Translations under genes and position numbers: made by a program | Shown: piece after piece, positions 15,388-24,734 of the stretch | Position numbering within the stretch: the stretch's first letter is position 1 | Layout of the letters: the number at the start of each line of letters is the position of its first letter | Notes under the pieces: generated by a model | The model's database searches: none | Told to the model about the DNA's origin: nothing | What the model saw: the letters and a program-made list of their open reading frames with translations, nothing else | Assembly (NCBI RefSeq): GCF_017495225.1 | Contig: NZ_JAFEIG010000004.1 | Span: 62,001 to 126,000 of the forward strand | Length of the DNA: 64,000 bases | Source of the DNA: Daejeonella sp. | Lineage (GTDB): Bacteria; Bacteroidota; Bacteroidia; Sphingobacteriales; Sphingobacteriaceae | Direction of reading: 5' to 3'

Positions 15388-17237
15388 GCATACTATCAAC
15401 AGAGCAATTAGGACATTCATTTAATGATAACTGGTTATTTAAAGACCTTTATTTTGGTCTCAATAAAGGCGACCGGGTAGCATTGGTAGGAATAAATGGT
15501 ACAGGTAAATCAACTTTGCTGAGAATTTTATCAGGTTTGCTTGCTCCTAGTTTAGGGAAAGTAGTAACAGAACGTGATCTCAGAATTGGTTATTTAGAGC
15601 AAGATCCACAATTTCAAAATCAGGAAACCATCAGCGACTTTATTTACTCCATTGGTAATGAAAAACAACAATTAATCAGACAATACGAGGAGGCCGTAGG
15701 TAAAGAGATTCAAGACGAAAAGCTCCTCAATAAACTAATGGATGAATTAAGCAATGCTAATGCTTGGGAGTATGAATATGAAATAAAAACCATTTTGGGA
15801 AGAATGGGCATTCAGAATCTTGAACAAAAGATTGTGACATTATCTGGGGGACAAAGAAAACGTTTGGCTCTTGCAAAACTACTTATTGACGATCCAGACG
15901 TATATATTTTAGATGAGCCTACCAACCACTTAGATATTGAAACTATTGAATGGTTGGAAAGTTATATGACTAGCGGACAAAAAACAATATTATTGGTTAC
16001 GCATGATCGCTATTTCCTAGACAATGTATCTTCTCGAATTATCGAACTTGATCGCGGAAAACTTCAATCATTCAATGGCAATTACAGCTATTACTTAGAG
16101 AAAAAGGCAGAACAAAACGCTGCGGAAGATGCCTCATTTAGCAAAAACTCCAACCTCCTTAAGAAAGAATTGGAATGGATGCGCAGACAACCTAAGGCTC
16201 GTACTACCAAATCGAAATCAAGAATTGATTCTTTTTATGAATTAGAAGAAAAAACAAAAGGTCGCCAGATTAAATCTTCTCTAGAATTAAGTGTAAACGT
16301 AGCGCGCCAAGGGAATAAAATATTGGAACTTGACAATATTGAAAAGGCTTTTAATGGAAAAGCGGTTATAAATAACTTCAGCTATGTCTTTAAAAAAGGC
16401 GACAGGATTGGTGTTGCGGGCAAAAACGGTACAGGAAAATCTACCCTACTCAATATAGTAACGGGCGCCATTCAGCCTGACAAAGGCAGCGTACAGGTGG
16501 GTGAAACTACAGTGTTTGGTTATTACCGTCAAGGTGGACTAGAGTTTAAAGAAGACGAGCGTGTAATTGATGTAGTCAAAAATATTGCCGAATACATTAC
16601 TATGGCTGATGGAAAAACCCTAACAGCAAGTCAGGTACTTACCCATTTCCTCTTCCCGCCTGCCAAACAATATGGCATGGTGAATAAGCTAAGCGGTGGC
16701 GAGAAAAAGCGACTACAGTTGATGCGTGTACTCATGAAAAACCCCAATTATCTGATATTGGATGAGCCCACAAACGATCTAGATATTGATACCTTAAATG
16801 TTTTGGAAGATTTTTTACTGAACTTCCCTGGTATATTAATGCTTGTTTCTCACGATAGATATTTGATTGATCGTTTAACAGATCAGTTATTTATTTTTGA
16901 AGGTGATGGAAATGTTCGTATTTATTCTGGAAATTATACCGACTATCGTTTAGAACAAGATGAGCCAAAAGCAGCCGTAAAAGCTAAACCAATAATTGAA
17001 AAGTCTGAGCCAGAAACACCAAAAAGAAAGCTTAGTTTTAAAGAACAAAAGGAATTAGATGATCTGGAGTCTGAAACAAAGGTGCTTGAAAAAAACATTG
17101 AAACCTTAACGACGGAATTAAATTCAGGTATTACGGATCACACAAAGCTTTCAGAAATTGCATTAGAAATCCAGTCTTTAAAAGACGAGATAGATATTAA
17201 AACCTTGAGATGGCTTGAACTCTCAGAAATAAAATAA
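15384..17237 (+). CDS. uup: ABC-F family ATPase Uup
   Basis: A soluble 617-residue protein with two ABC ATPase domains and no membrane segments, the layout of ABC-F proteins that act on the ribosome. Walker A motifs are GINGTGKST and GKNGTGKST; signature motifs are LSGGQRKRLAL and LSGGEKKRLQL; both Walker B motifs end in DEPTNHLD or DEPTNDLD. The C-terminal region (about 545-617) starts KLSFKEQKELDDLE and is a coiled-coil domain typical of Uup. The start is GTG, overlapping the previous stop by four bases, so coupled translation is likely. Confidence 0.9.
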   Translation: MSILSTEQLGHSFNDNWLFKDLYFGLNKGDRVALVGINGTGKSTLLRILSGLLAPSLGKVVTERDLRIGYLEQDPQFQNQETISDFIYSIGNEKQQLIRQYEEAVGKEIQDEKLLNKLMDELSNANAWEYEYEIKTILGRMGIQNLEQKIVTLSGGQRKRLALAKLLIDDPDVYILDEPTNHLDIETIEWLESYMTSGQKTILLVTHDRYFLDNVSSRIIELDRGKLQSFNGNYSYYLEKKAEQNAAEDASFSKNSNLLKKELEWMRRQPKARTTKSKSRIDSFYELEEKTKGRQIKSSLELSVNVARQGNKILELDNIEKAFNGKAVINNFSYVFKKGDRIGVAGKNGTGKSTLLNIVTGAIQPDKGSVQVGETTVFGYYRQGGLEFKEDERVIDVVKNIAEYITMADGKTLTASQVLTHFLFPPAKQYGMVNKLSGGEKKRLQLMRVLMKNPNYLILDEPTNDLDIDTLNVLEDFLLNFPGILMLVSHDRYLIDRLTDQLFIFEGDGNVRIYSGNYTDYRLEQDEPKAAVKAKPIIEKSEPETPKRKLSFKEQKELDDLESETKVLEKNIETLTTELNSGITDHTKLSEIALEIQSLKDEIDIKTLRWLELSEIK

Positions 17238-17241
17238 GTAT

Positions 17242-17502
17242 ATGAGTCAGTCGGATATAATCGCATCAGCAGGTGTTACACTCCTACTCATTGCCTTTTT
17301 CTTAAACCTGAAAAAGATAATGAGTACAGATAATAAATGGTATAGCGGACTCAATATTGTTGGGGCTGGACTTTGTGGCTATTCGTCCTACCTGATATCA
17401 TTTTACCCTTTTGTAATATTGGAGGGTGTTTGGGTATTAGCTGCATTAAGCTCTTTTATTAAACATGTTCCACGTGAAACAATTGTAAAAAAAGGAGATT
17501 AA
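17242..17502 (+). CDS. small membrane protein, CBU_0592 family
   Basis: An 86-residue protein with three hydrophobic segments (about residues 5-23, 36-54 and 55-73), matching the small CBU_0592-type membrane family of unknown function. It starts 4 nt after the uup stop. Its last 12 codons contain the first parS-like palindrome (17466-17481), so the site is embedded in coding sequence. Confidence 0.72.
   Translation: MSQSDIIASAGVTLLLIAFFLNLKKIMSTDNKWYSGLNIVGAGLCGYSSYLISFYPFVILEGVWVLAALSSFIKHVPRETIVKKGD
17466..17481. promoter_or_regulatory. parS-like site 1 (ParB-binding palindrome)
   Basis: TGTTCCACGTGAAACA fits the widely conserved bacterial parS consensus TGTTNCACGTGAAACA exactly and is a near-perfect palindrome around CACGTG. 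It lies inside the 3' end of the small membrane protein gene. ParB bound at parS loads SMC and organises the origin region. No parA or parB gene is in this window. Confidence 0.85.
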
Positions 17503-17520
17503 AACAATAAAAAAATAAAT

Positions 17521-17536
17521 TGTTCCACGTGGAACA
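17521..17536. promoter_or_regulatory. parS-like site 2 (ParB-binding palindrome)
   Basis: TGTTCCACGTGGAACA is a perfect 16-nt palindrome of the parS type, starting exactly 55 bp after site 1, in the non-coding gap before mnmG. Confidence 0.88.
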
Positions 17537-17575
17537 TTAAAGAAAAACAGAAACGTTTAACGATTAAATTTAAAT

Positions 17576-17591
17576 TGTTCCACGTGGAACA
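17576..17591. promoter_or_regulatory. parS-like site 3 (ParB-binding palindrome)
   Basis: A second perfect copy of TGTTCCACGTGGAACA begins exactly 55 bp after site 2 and ends 9 nt before the mnmG start codon, so ParB binding could also affect mnmG transcription or translation start. Confidence 0.88.
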
Positions 17592-17600
17592 TCAAAGATT

Positions 17601-19463
17601 ATGTTTAAAAAATATGATGTAATTGTGGTAGGTGCCGGACATGCCGGATGCGAGGCAGCGGCGGCAGCGGCTAACCTTGGTTCTAGTGTTTTGCTCATTA
17701 CCATGAATATGGAAACCATCGCACAAATGAGTTGTAACCCGGCAATGGGTGGTGTAGCGAAAGGACAAATTGTGCGTGAGATTGACGCCATGGGTGGATA
17801 CTCTGGAATAATCACAGACAAAACAACACTACAGTTTCGAATGCTAAATAGTTCTAAAGGACCAGCGATGTGGAGCCCAAGAGCACAAAGCGATAGAAAA
17901 AGATTTGCTGAAGAATGGAGATTGGCATTAGAACAAACACCCAATGTCGACTTCTGGCAAGATACTGCTACCTCTCTAATTATCGAGGATAATAAGGTTT
18001 GTGGAGTAAGAACATCTTTGGGAATCAAGATCGAATCAAAGGCAGTTGTTTTAACCAATGGGACATTCTTAAACGGAATAATACATGTGGGAGAAAAAAA
18101 ATTTGGTGGTGGTAGAACTGGAGAAAAATCTGCAACTGGTATAACAGAACAATTAGTCGAGTTAGGCTTCGAAGCAGGAAGAATGAAAACAGGAACTCCC
18201 CCACGTGTTGATGGTCGTTCATTGGATTATTCCAAAATGGAAGAACAATGGGGAGATGAAAAACGTGGAAGATTTTCATACACAGATGTGGAACTTCCTA
18301 CCGAACAAAGATGCTGCTGGATAACCTATACGAATGCTGAAGTACATGAAACATTGAAGGAAGGATTCGAAAAATCTCCAATGTTTACAGGAAGAATAAA
18401 AGGTTTAGGTCCGAGATACTGTCCATCAATTGAAGATAAAATAAACAGATTCGCTGAGCGCGATAGACACCAAATATTTGTAGAACCAGAAGGTTGGAAT
18501 ACAGTAGAAATTTATGTGAACGGTTTCTCAACTTCTTTACCTGAAGATGTACAATATAGAGCACTCACAAAAATACCTGGCTTTGAAAATGCAAAAATGT
18601 TCAGACCTGGATATGCTATTGAATACGACTTCTTCCCACCTACTCAATTGAACTTAACATTAGAGACTAAAAAAATTGAGCACCTATATTTCGCGGGACA
18701 AATAAATGGTACAACGGGATATGAAGAAGCGGCATGTCAAGGATTTATGGCGGGCATTAACGCTCATCAAAAAATCAATCAAAAAGAAGAGTTAATCTTA
18801 AAAAGAGCAGAGTCTTATATAGGAGTATTAATTGACGACCTTGTTACCAAAGGAACAGAAGAACCATATAGAATGTTTACCTCAAGAGCAGAACATCGTC
18901 TGTTACTGAGACAAGATAATGCAGACATCAGACTTAGCGGAATTGGACATGAATTGGGATTGATTAGTGATGAACGTTTAGAAAAGGTAAATCAAAAAAT
19001 CGCAAATGCTGATAAGATTGTAAGCTATTTAAAAAACACATCAATCGGACCGATAGCGGTAAATCATATATTGGAAAGTCAAGGTACACCCGGCATCTCA
19101 CAAAATATGAAAATGTTCCAATTAATTACACGACCACAAATAGGTTTTGAAGATTTAAGAAAAGCAGATCTGATATTCGATGGACTCTTAAAGAATTACG
19201 ATCTTGAAACTGTTGAACAAGCTGAAATAAAAGTAAAGTACGAAAGCTACTTTGAAAAGGAATTAGAGATCGTAGATAAAATGAAAAGAATGGAAGATCA
19301 AATAATAAATCCAGAATTCAATTATCGGGAACTCGTATCTTTATCAAAAGAGGCAAGAGAAAAGTTGATGAAAATAAAACCAAGAACTTTAGGTCAAGCT
19401 TCAAGAATTTCTGGAGTTTCACCATCAGATATTTCAGTTTTAATGGTACATATGAGTCGTTAA
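17601..19463 (+). CDS. mnmG: tRNA uridine-5-carboxymethylaminomethyl synthesis enzyme MnmG (GidA)
   Basis: MnmG, with MnmE, makes the cmnm5 modification at wobble U34 of several tRNAs, using FAD and methylene-THF. The 620-residue product starts with the FAD-binding [16 protein letters not shown] motif and contains [24 protein letters not shown] and [12 protein letters not shown], all typical of the family, plus a helical C-terminal domain (about 550-620) for MnmE/tRNA contact. In many bacteria mnmG lies near the replication origin and the par locus; here it directly follows three parS-like sites. No Shine-Dalgarno is seen. Confidence 0.95.
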   Translation: MFKKYDVIVVGAGHAGCEAAAAAANLGSSVLLITMNMETIAQMSCNPAMGGVAKGQIVREIDAMGGYSGIITDKTTLQFRMLNSSKGPAMWSPRAQSDRKRFAEEWRLALEQTPNVDFWQDTATSLIIEDNKVCGVRTSLGIKIESKAVVLTNGTFLNGIIHVGEKKFGGGRTGEKSATGITEQLVELGFEAGRMKTGTPPRVDGRSLDYSKMEEQWGDEKRGRFSYTDVELPTEQRCCWITYTNAEVHETLKEGFEKSPMFTGRIKGLGPRYCPSIEDKINRFAERDRHQIFVEPEGWNTVEIYVNGFSTSLPEDVQYRALTKIPGFENAKMFRPGYAIEYDFFPPTQLNLTLETKKIEHLYFAGQINGTTGYEEAACQGFMAGINAHQKINQKEELILKRAESYIGVLIDDLVTKGTEEPYRMFTSRAEHRLLLRQDNADIRLSGIGHELGLISDERLEKVNQKIANADKIVSYLKNTSIGPIAVNHILESQGTPGISQNMKMFQLITRPQIGFEDLRKADLIFDGLLKNYDLETVEQAEIKVKYESYFEKELEIVDKMKRMEDQIINPEFNYRELVSLSKEAREKLMKIKPRTLGQASRISGVSPSDISVLMVHMSR

Positions 19464-19595
19464 TACATAAATTACTGATTTACAACAACTTAAGTAATTT
19501 TTATTGGGCTTTAAATAAGCCGCTCTAAGACACTTTCTTGAAGCGGATATAGTGATTAGTCCAAAAATGAATAAAATTTAATACGGGGCTTAAAA

Positions 19596-21230
19596 ATGGT
19601 CAATTTTAAAAGAACACTAAGTTTAACCATTGTGATATTAGGAATAATATCAAATTTCTTAATTTCATCCTGTGCAAGTGTGCAAGCACCTACTGGCGGA
19701 CCTAAAGACACGATCCAGCCGGTAATCATTAAAGAGCTTCCAAAAAATTTGACAAAAAATTTTAATGTCAAAAAAATAGAAATTGAATTCGATGAGTTTA
19801 TAAAATTGAGTAATGAGTTTACGGAAATTAGTATATCGCCAAGTATGGATATCCCACCAACATACAAGGCAAAAAAAGAAAAACTTGAAATAAATTTTGA
19901 AGAAGCACTAATACCAAATACAACTTATACCATAAATTTTGGAAAAGCAATTTTAGATGTGAACGAAGGAAACATTCTGAAAAACTATACCTACGTATTT
20001 TCAACAGGAAATGAAATCGACTCACTTTCAATATCCGGTAAAGTAATTAACTCATTAACAAAACAAAAAGTAAAAGAGGTCACCGTATTTATTTTACCAA
20101 TAAGTCAGGATTCTTTATTTGGTAAAAAAAGGCCAAACTTTTTTGCAACAACTGATACAGCGGGAAATTTTAAACTATCGAACCTAAGAGAGGATACTTA
20201 TCGAATTTATGCATTAAACGAACAAGGCGGAGGAGATCGGATTTACAATGGGAGATCAGAAGAAATAGCTTTTCTAAAAAATCCAATTAAACTAAATAAA
20301 GACACAACAGATATTTTATTAAGCCTTTTTAAAGAGGTACCAAAACAGTTTTCAATCCTAGATAGAAAAATAGAAGCAGATGGAAAAATTTTACTCACCT
20401 TCAATAAAGCAATAAAAGATCCATCTGTTGAAATAATAGAACCACTAAATCTAAATAATCTAAAAACAGTAGAATTTTCAAATACACGTGATTCAGTAAG
20501 AATCTGGCTACCAGAATTAACATTTGATTCAATAAAAGTGGCAGTCAATTCATCCAACATAGCATTAGATACAGTCAATTTAAGAAGAAACAAGAAGGAT
20601 AACTACACAGAAACAATAGGTATTACCGATAATACAAGTAATGGAAAATTAAGACCTGGATCAGAATTAAAGATTAAGTTCTCGGCACCAATAAAATCAG
20701 TAAATGAAAAACTAATTAGCATAATGGAAGATTCAATTCCCTTAAAAAATTATACATTATTGGAAGATATAAATCTACAAAGAGGCTATACGATAAAATA
20801 TCCATGGCGACTTAATAGACAATACCAACTAAAAATAGACAATAATGCAATAGAAGATATAAGAGGAAATAAATCAAAAGTTTATAACAGAAAATTTGAA
20901 TTAGATGTTGAAGACAATTATGGAAGCATATCTATAAATATAACAGTTCCAGATACAAGTAAAAATTACATAATACAATGGTTATCAGAAGATTATAAGG
21001 TACTAAAAGAAGATAATATAAGTAAAAATCAAGTATTAAATTATACACGATATCCTACAGGAAAATATAAAATAAGAGTAATATACGACTACAATAAAAA
21101 TAAGGAATGGGATACGGGTAATGTCATATTAGGAATACAACCAGAAAACACTTGGAATTTTGAAAAAACAATTACCCTTCGACCAAATTGGGATTTAGAA
21201 GAAAAAATTACTATTCCGAATCCGGAATAA
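19596..21230 (+). CDS. lipoprotein with bacterial Ig-like (SbsA-type) domain
   Basis: A 544-residue protein with a lipoprotein signal peptide (LISSC, lipidated C26) followed by APTGGPKDT, a start I associate with Bacteroidota Ig-like-domain lipoproteins. An Ig-like domain covers about residues 40-130 (EIEFDEFIKL to TYVFSTG), then a carboxypeptidase-regulatory-like repeat (about 140-220) and more beta domains. It is probably an outer-membrane lipoprotein of unknown role. Its sense strand is markedly A-rich. The last 20 nt overlap the 3' end of the convergent carbonic anhydrase gene. Confidence 0.78.
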   Translation: MVNFKRTLSLTIVILGIISNFLISSCASVQAPTGGPKDTIQPVIIKELPKNLTKNFNVKKIEIEFDEFIKLSNEFTEISISPSMDIPPTYKAKKEKLEINFEEALIPNTTYTINFGKAILDVNEGNILKNYTYVFSTGNEIDSLSISGKVINSLTKQKVKEVTVFILPISQDSLFGKKRPNFFATTDTAGNFKLSNLREDTYRIYALNEQGGGDRIYNGRSEEIAFLKNPIKLNKDTTDILLSLFKEVPKQFSILDRKIEADGKILLTFNKAIKDPSVEIIEPLNLNNLKTVEFSNTRDSVRIWLPELTFDSIKVAVNSSNIALDTVNLRRNKKDNYTETIGITDNTSNGKLRPGSELKIKFSAPIKSVNEKLISIMEDSIPLKNYTLLEDINLQRGYTIKYPWRLNRQYQLKIDNNAIEDIRGNKSKVYNRKFELDVEDNYGSISINITVPDTSKNYIIQWLSEDYKVLKEDNISKNQVLNYTRYPTGKYKIRVIYDYNKNKEWDTGNVILGIQPENTWNFEKTITLRPNWDLEEKITIPNPE

Positions 21231-21732
21231 ACCAATTAGAATACATTTTATAGTTTTCGGGAAGCTTTTTCAACAAAGCAATTTGCTCATCAGTTAATGA
21301 TTTAATTTTACGAGCTGGAATACCAGCGTATAAAAAACCAGACTCGCAGCGCATATTTTCTAGAACTATAGCACCTGCAGCAATAATACAAAACTCTTCA
21401 ACTACTGCAGCATCCATTACAATAGCTCCCATACCAATAAGTACATGGTCTTGAAGTACACAGCCATGCACTAAAGCATTATGACCAATAGAAACGTTAT
21501 TGCCAATAATGGTTGGGGCTTTTAAATAGGTACAATGTATAACCGCCCCATCCTGAATATTAGTATTATCACCAATAGTAATAAAATTTACATCTCCCCT
21601 AATAACCGCACTAAACCATACAGAACAATGTTTTCCTATAGTTACATCACCTACAATAGTAGAGTTTTCGGCCAAAAAACAATCCTTTCCGATAGTAGGA
21701 TAAACTCCTTTAACTGGTAATATTAGTGGCAT
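21211..21732 (-). CDS. gamma carbonic anhydrase family protein (left-handed beta-helix)
   Basis: A 173-residue left-handed beta-helix protein with hexapeptide repeats and the three expected zinc-binding histidines H66 (AVIHC), H84 (SIGHN) and H89 (LVHGC). It resembles YrdA/PaaY-type gamma carbonic anhydrases; true carbonic anhydrase activity in this subgroup is not certain. It lies 9 nt downstream of nadB on the same strand and is probably co-transcribed with it. Its 3' end overlaps the convergent lipoprotein gene by 20 nt. Confidence 0.88.
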   Translation of the reverse strand: MPLILPVKGVYPTIGKDCFLAENSTIVGDVTIGKHCSVWFSAVIRGDVNFITIGDNTNIQDGAVIHCTYLKAPTIIGNNVSIGHNALVHGCVLQDHVLIGMGAIVMDAAVVEEFCIIAAGAIVLENMRCESGFLYAGIPARKIKSLTDEQIALLKKLPENYKMYSNWFIPDSE

Positions 21733-21741
21733 AATTTAAAT

Positions 21742-23331
21742 TTAAAATACAGTATCATGTGGTTTTTGGGCATGAGATTTATAGTCGGTATTAAAATGTA
21801 AACCACGACTCTCTTTACGCAATTTAGCTGATTTAACTACGATATAGGCATTCTGAATCACATTTCTTAATTCACATAACTTAACAGAAAGTGTAGTCTT
21901 TTTATAAAAGGATTCAGTTTCTTCAAATAATAAACCTAAACGACGCATGGCACGATCTAATCTAAAATCGGAGCGAACTATCCCCACATAATCACTCATA
22001 ACCTTTTGAGTCTCACGTAAATTATGAGTAACCAAAATATCCTCATTAGATAATTTAGTATCAGTTTCATCCCATTCAGGAATATGTTCAGGAATTGTAT
22101 AACTATTAAAAACCTTTATTGCATCTTCAAAAATACGATGTGCAAAAACAGGAGCTTCTAATAAAGAGTTAGAAGCCAAACGATTAGCTCCATGTAAACC
22201 AGTACTAGCACATTCCCCACAAGCATAAAGTCGATGAATAGATGATTTACCATCTTTATCTACCATAATACCACCACACATATAATGCGCTGCAGGAGTA
22301 ACTGGAATTAAATCATGAGTCATATCAATTCCAATACTTAAACATTTGGCATAAATATTTGGAAAATGCGATAAAATATCAGCTTTAGAGCGATGACGGA
22401 TATCCAAATACACAAAATCATCTCCAGATTTTTTCATTTCAGCATCAATAGCACGAGCTACAATATCACGTGGAGCTAAAGAACCACGCTCATCATACAA
22501 ATGCATAAATTCTTGCTCATTCCTTGTTTTAAGAACACCACCAAAGCCACGAACAGCTTCAGAAATTAAAAAAGAAGGATATTCACCAGGATTATAAAGT
22601 GCAGTAGGATGAAATTGAATAAACTCCATATTACGAACTTTTGCTTTAGCGCGATAGGCCATAGCAATACCATCACCCGTAGCAATAACTGGATTGGTAG
22701 TATTCGAATAAATATGTCCAGCACCTCCCGATGCCATTAAAGTTACTTTAGATAAAAATTTCTCAACTTTATTCGTCGCAGTATTCAAGGCATAAATACC
22801 ATAGCATTCAATATCTTCAGAATTTTTATCAACAAAAACACCAATATGATGCTGTGTTATTAATTCAACAGCAAAGTAATGTGTAAGAATTTCAATATTA
22901 GGATTATTGTGAATTTGTTGCAATAAAGAACGTTCAATCTCTAAACCAGTAATATCCTTATAATGTAGAACCCTACTTTCAGAGTGACCACCTTCTTTAG
23001 CTAAATCAAAAACACCTTTTTTAGTCTTATCGAAAGATGTACCATATTTAATAATTTCATCAATTCGTTCTGGACCTTCTTTAACTACTAATTCAACAAT
23101 AGCTTGATCACATAAACCATCACCAGCAATTAGAGTATCTTCAATATGTTTATCAAAAGAATCTTCTTCCTTATCCACAACAACTGCTACACCACCTTGG
23201 GCATATTTAGTATTAGATTCATCTTCACTTGCCTTTGTAACTATCAGAACCTTACCATATTGCGCAGCTTTTAAAGCAAAACTTAAACCAGCAATACCAG
23301 AACCAACAACTAGAAAATCGACATTTCTCAT
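21742..23331 (-). CDS. nadB: L-aspartate oxidase NadB
   Basis: NadB oxidises L-aspartate to iminoaspartate, the first step of de novo NAD synthesis; NadA then makes quinolinate. The 529-residue flavoprotein has the FAD motif VVGSGIAGLSFALKAA at the N-terminus, the SNTKYAQGG motif, the HPTAL active-site stretch and HRLYACGECASTGLHGANRLASNSLLEA-type C-terminal FAD contacts (this stretch begins near residue 369). Length is normal. It diverges from nadA across the AT-rich 23.3-23.7 kb region. Confidence 0.95.
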   Translation of the reverse strand: MRNVDFLVVGSGIAGLSFALKAAQYGKVLIVTKASEDESNTKYAQGGVAVVVDKEEDSFDKHIEDTLIAGDGLCDQAIVELVVKEGPERIDEIIKYGTSFDKTKKGVFDLAKEGGHSESRVLHYKDITGLEIERSLLQQIHNNPNIEILTHYFAVELITQHHIGVFVDKNSEDIECYGIYALNTATNKVEKFLSKVTLMASGGAGHIYSNTTNPVIATGDGIAMAYRAKAKVRNMEFIQFHPTALYNPGEYPSFLISEAVRGFGGVLKTRNEQEFMHLYDERGSLAPRDIVARAIDAEMKKSGDDFVYLDIRHRSKADILSHFPNIYAKCLSIGIDMTHDLIPVTPAAHYMCGGIMVDKDGKSSIHRLYACGECASTGLHGANRLASNSLLEAPVFAHRIFEDAIKVFNSYTIPEHIPEWDETDTKLSNEDILVTHNLRETQKVMSDYVGIVRSDFRLDRAMRRLGLLFEETESFYKKTTLSVKLCELRNVIQNAYIVVKSAKLRKESRGLHFNTDYKSHAQKPHDTVF

Positions 23332-23339
23332 AAGAAAAT

Positions 23340-23738
23340 ATAATAGAATAGAGCCATTAACAAAGATGTTAATAAGCTATTCAAAGATGTTAATTTAGTA
23401 GCAAAACACGTTGAATAAAAAACAAAGAAGAGTAAAAATAGTTCGAGTAAGGTTAAATTAACTTATTTTTGAATAAGTTTTAATCAATTATGACAAAGTA
23501 ATCCACTTTTTAACGATTGAAAAAAATCCACATATAAATAAATGAAAAAAAATTAGGTAAAATAAAATACCTGATAATCAAATACATAGTATCAAGAGTC
23601 TGTGTAGAAGTTGTTGATAAATAATTAAAAACAAGAAAAAGGATAAAAAAATATCCAATTTTTAAACATTACCAACACACTAATAAACAATAAGATTCTT
23701 ATTTAAATAATAAATAGTATTTATTGAATAGTTGATAA
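23340..23738. other. candidate chromosomal replication origin (oriC), AT-rich non-coding region
   Basis: This 400-bp gap between divergent nadB and nadA has no credible gene and is extremely AT-rich. It holds DnaA-box-like 9-mers (consensus TTATNCACA): TGTTAATAA (23367-23375, complement one mismatch), TAATCCACT (23499-23507, two), AAATCCACA (23524-23532, two), TGTGTAGAA (23601-23609, complement one) and TGTTGATAA (23612-23620, complement one). CAAAGATGTTAAT occurs twice, 21 bp apart (23361 and 23382). Base-composition asymmetry of the plus strand appears to change across it, and three parS-like sites lie about 6 kb away. There is no perfect DnaA box and no dnaA nearby, so this is a candidate. 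Confidence 0.5.
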
Positions 23739-24731
23739 ATGAATACCTTCGAAGAATTAAATAGCAAAGGTTTTATAGATGAATTGATTGATCCATCACT
23801 TGATTTATTTGCCGAAATTAAACGATTAAAAAAAGAGAAAAATGCAGTTATATTGGCGCACTTTTATCAGGAACCAGATATCCAAGACATCGCAGATTAT
23901 ATTGGCGATAGTTTGGGATTATCTCAGGAAGCCGCTAAAACAGATGCAGATATAATTGTTTTTGCTGGAGTTCATTTTATGGCTGAAACGGCTAAAATTT
24001 TATCTCCAAATAAAAAAGTTTTATTACCAGATTTAAAAGCAGGATGTTCATTATCAGATAGTTGTCCGCCACGATTATTTGCAAAATTTAAAGAAAAATA
24101 TCCTGATCACATGGTAATAACTTATGTGAATTGCACGGCAGAATTAAAAGCAATGAGTGATATTGTTTGTACTTCATCAAATGCAGTTCAAATAGTGGAA
24201 AGCTTACCAAAAGATCAAAAAATTATATTCGGTCCAGATAGAAATCTTGGGGCCTATGTGGCAAAGAAAACAGGCCGAGATTTGGTCCTTTGGAATGGTG
24301 CATGTATGGTGCATGAGATATTTTCGCAACAAAGAATTGTGAAATTAAAAAGCAGACATCCAGAAGCCAAATTTATAGCGCATCCAGAATGTGAAGATGT
24401 GATTTTACAAATGGCGGATTATATTGGTTCAACAACAGGTTTATTGAAATATACGATCAATAATCCCGCAAATGAATTTATTGTAGCAACAGAAAGTGGA
24501 ATTATCCACCAAATGGAAAAGGCGAGTCCGAATAAAACCTTTATACCTGCTCCACCGAATAATTCTTGTGCTTGCAATGATTGTCCGCATATGAAAAGAA
24601 ATACTTTAGAAAAGTTATATTTATGCATGAAAAATGAACTCCCAGAGGTTAATGTTCCTATGGATATTATTTTACAAGCGCAAAAACCCATTGAAAAAAT
24701 GCTGGAGATTTCCGCAAAACTTGGTTTATAA
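23739..24731 (+). CDS. nadA: quinolinate synthase NadA
   Basis: NadA condenses iminoaspartate with dihydroxyacetone phosphate to give quinolinate, using a 4Fe-4S cluster. The 330-residue product has [15 protein letters not shown] near the N-terminus, which contributes to the substrate site, and conserved cysteines at C103 (KAGCSLSD), C189 (NGACMVHE) and C282 in the CACNDC cluster, matching the three cluster ligands of the family. It diverges from nadB across the AT-rich region and is followed 3 nt later by a symporter gene. Confidence 0.95.
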   Translation: MNTFEELNSKGFIDELIDPSLDLFAEIKRLKKEKNAVILAHFYQEPDIQDIADYIGDSLGLSQEAAKTDADIIVFAGVHFMAETAKILSPNKKVLLPDLKAGCSLSDSCPPRLFAKFKEKYPDHMVITYVNCTAELKAMSDIVCTSSNAVQIVESLPKDQKIIFGPDRNLGAYVAKKTGRDLVLWNGACMVHEIFSQQRIVKLKSRHPEAKFIAHPECEDVILQMADYIGSTTGLLKYTINNPANEFIVATESGIIHQMEKASPNKTFIPAPPNNSCACNDCPHMKRNTLEKLYLCMKNELPEVNVPMDIILQAQKPIEKMLEISAKLGL

Positions 24732-24734
24732 TTT

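Noticed and set aside
17604-18058. long minus-strand frame antisense to mnmG
   Set aside because: mnmG is unmistakable on the plus strand; the antisense frame shows no family motif.
18196-18203. additional CACGTG cores (also near 30566 and 32050) as parS sites
   Set aside because: The flanking arms do not match the 16-nt parS palindrome.
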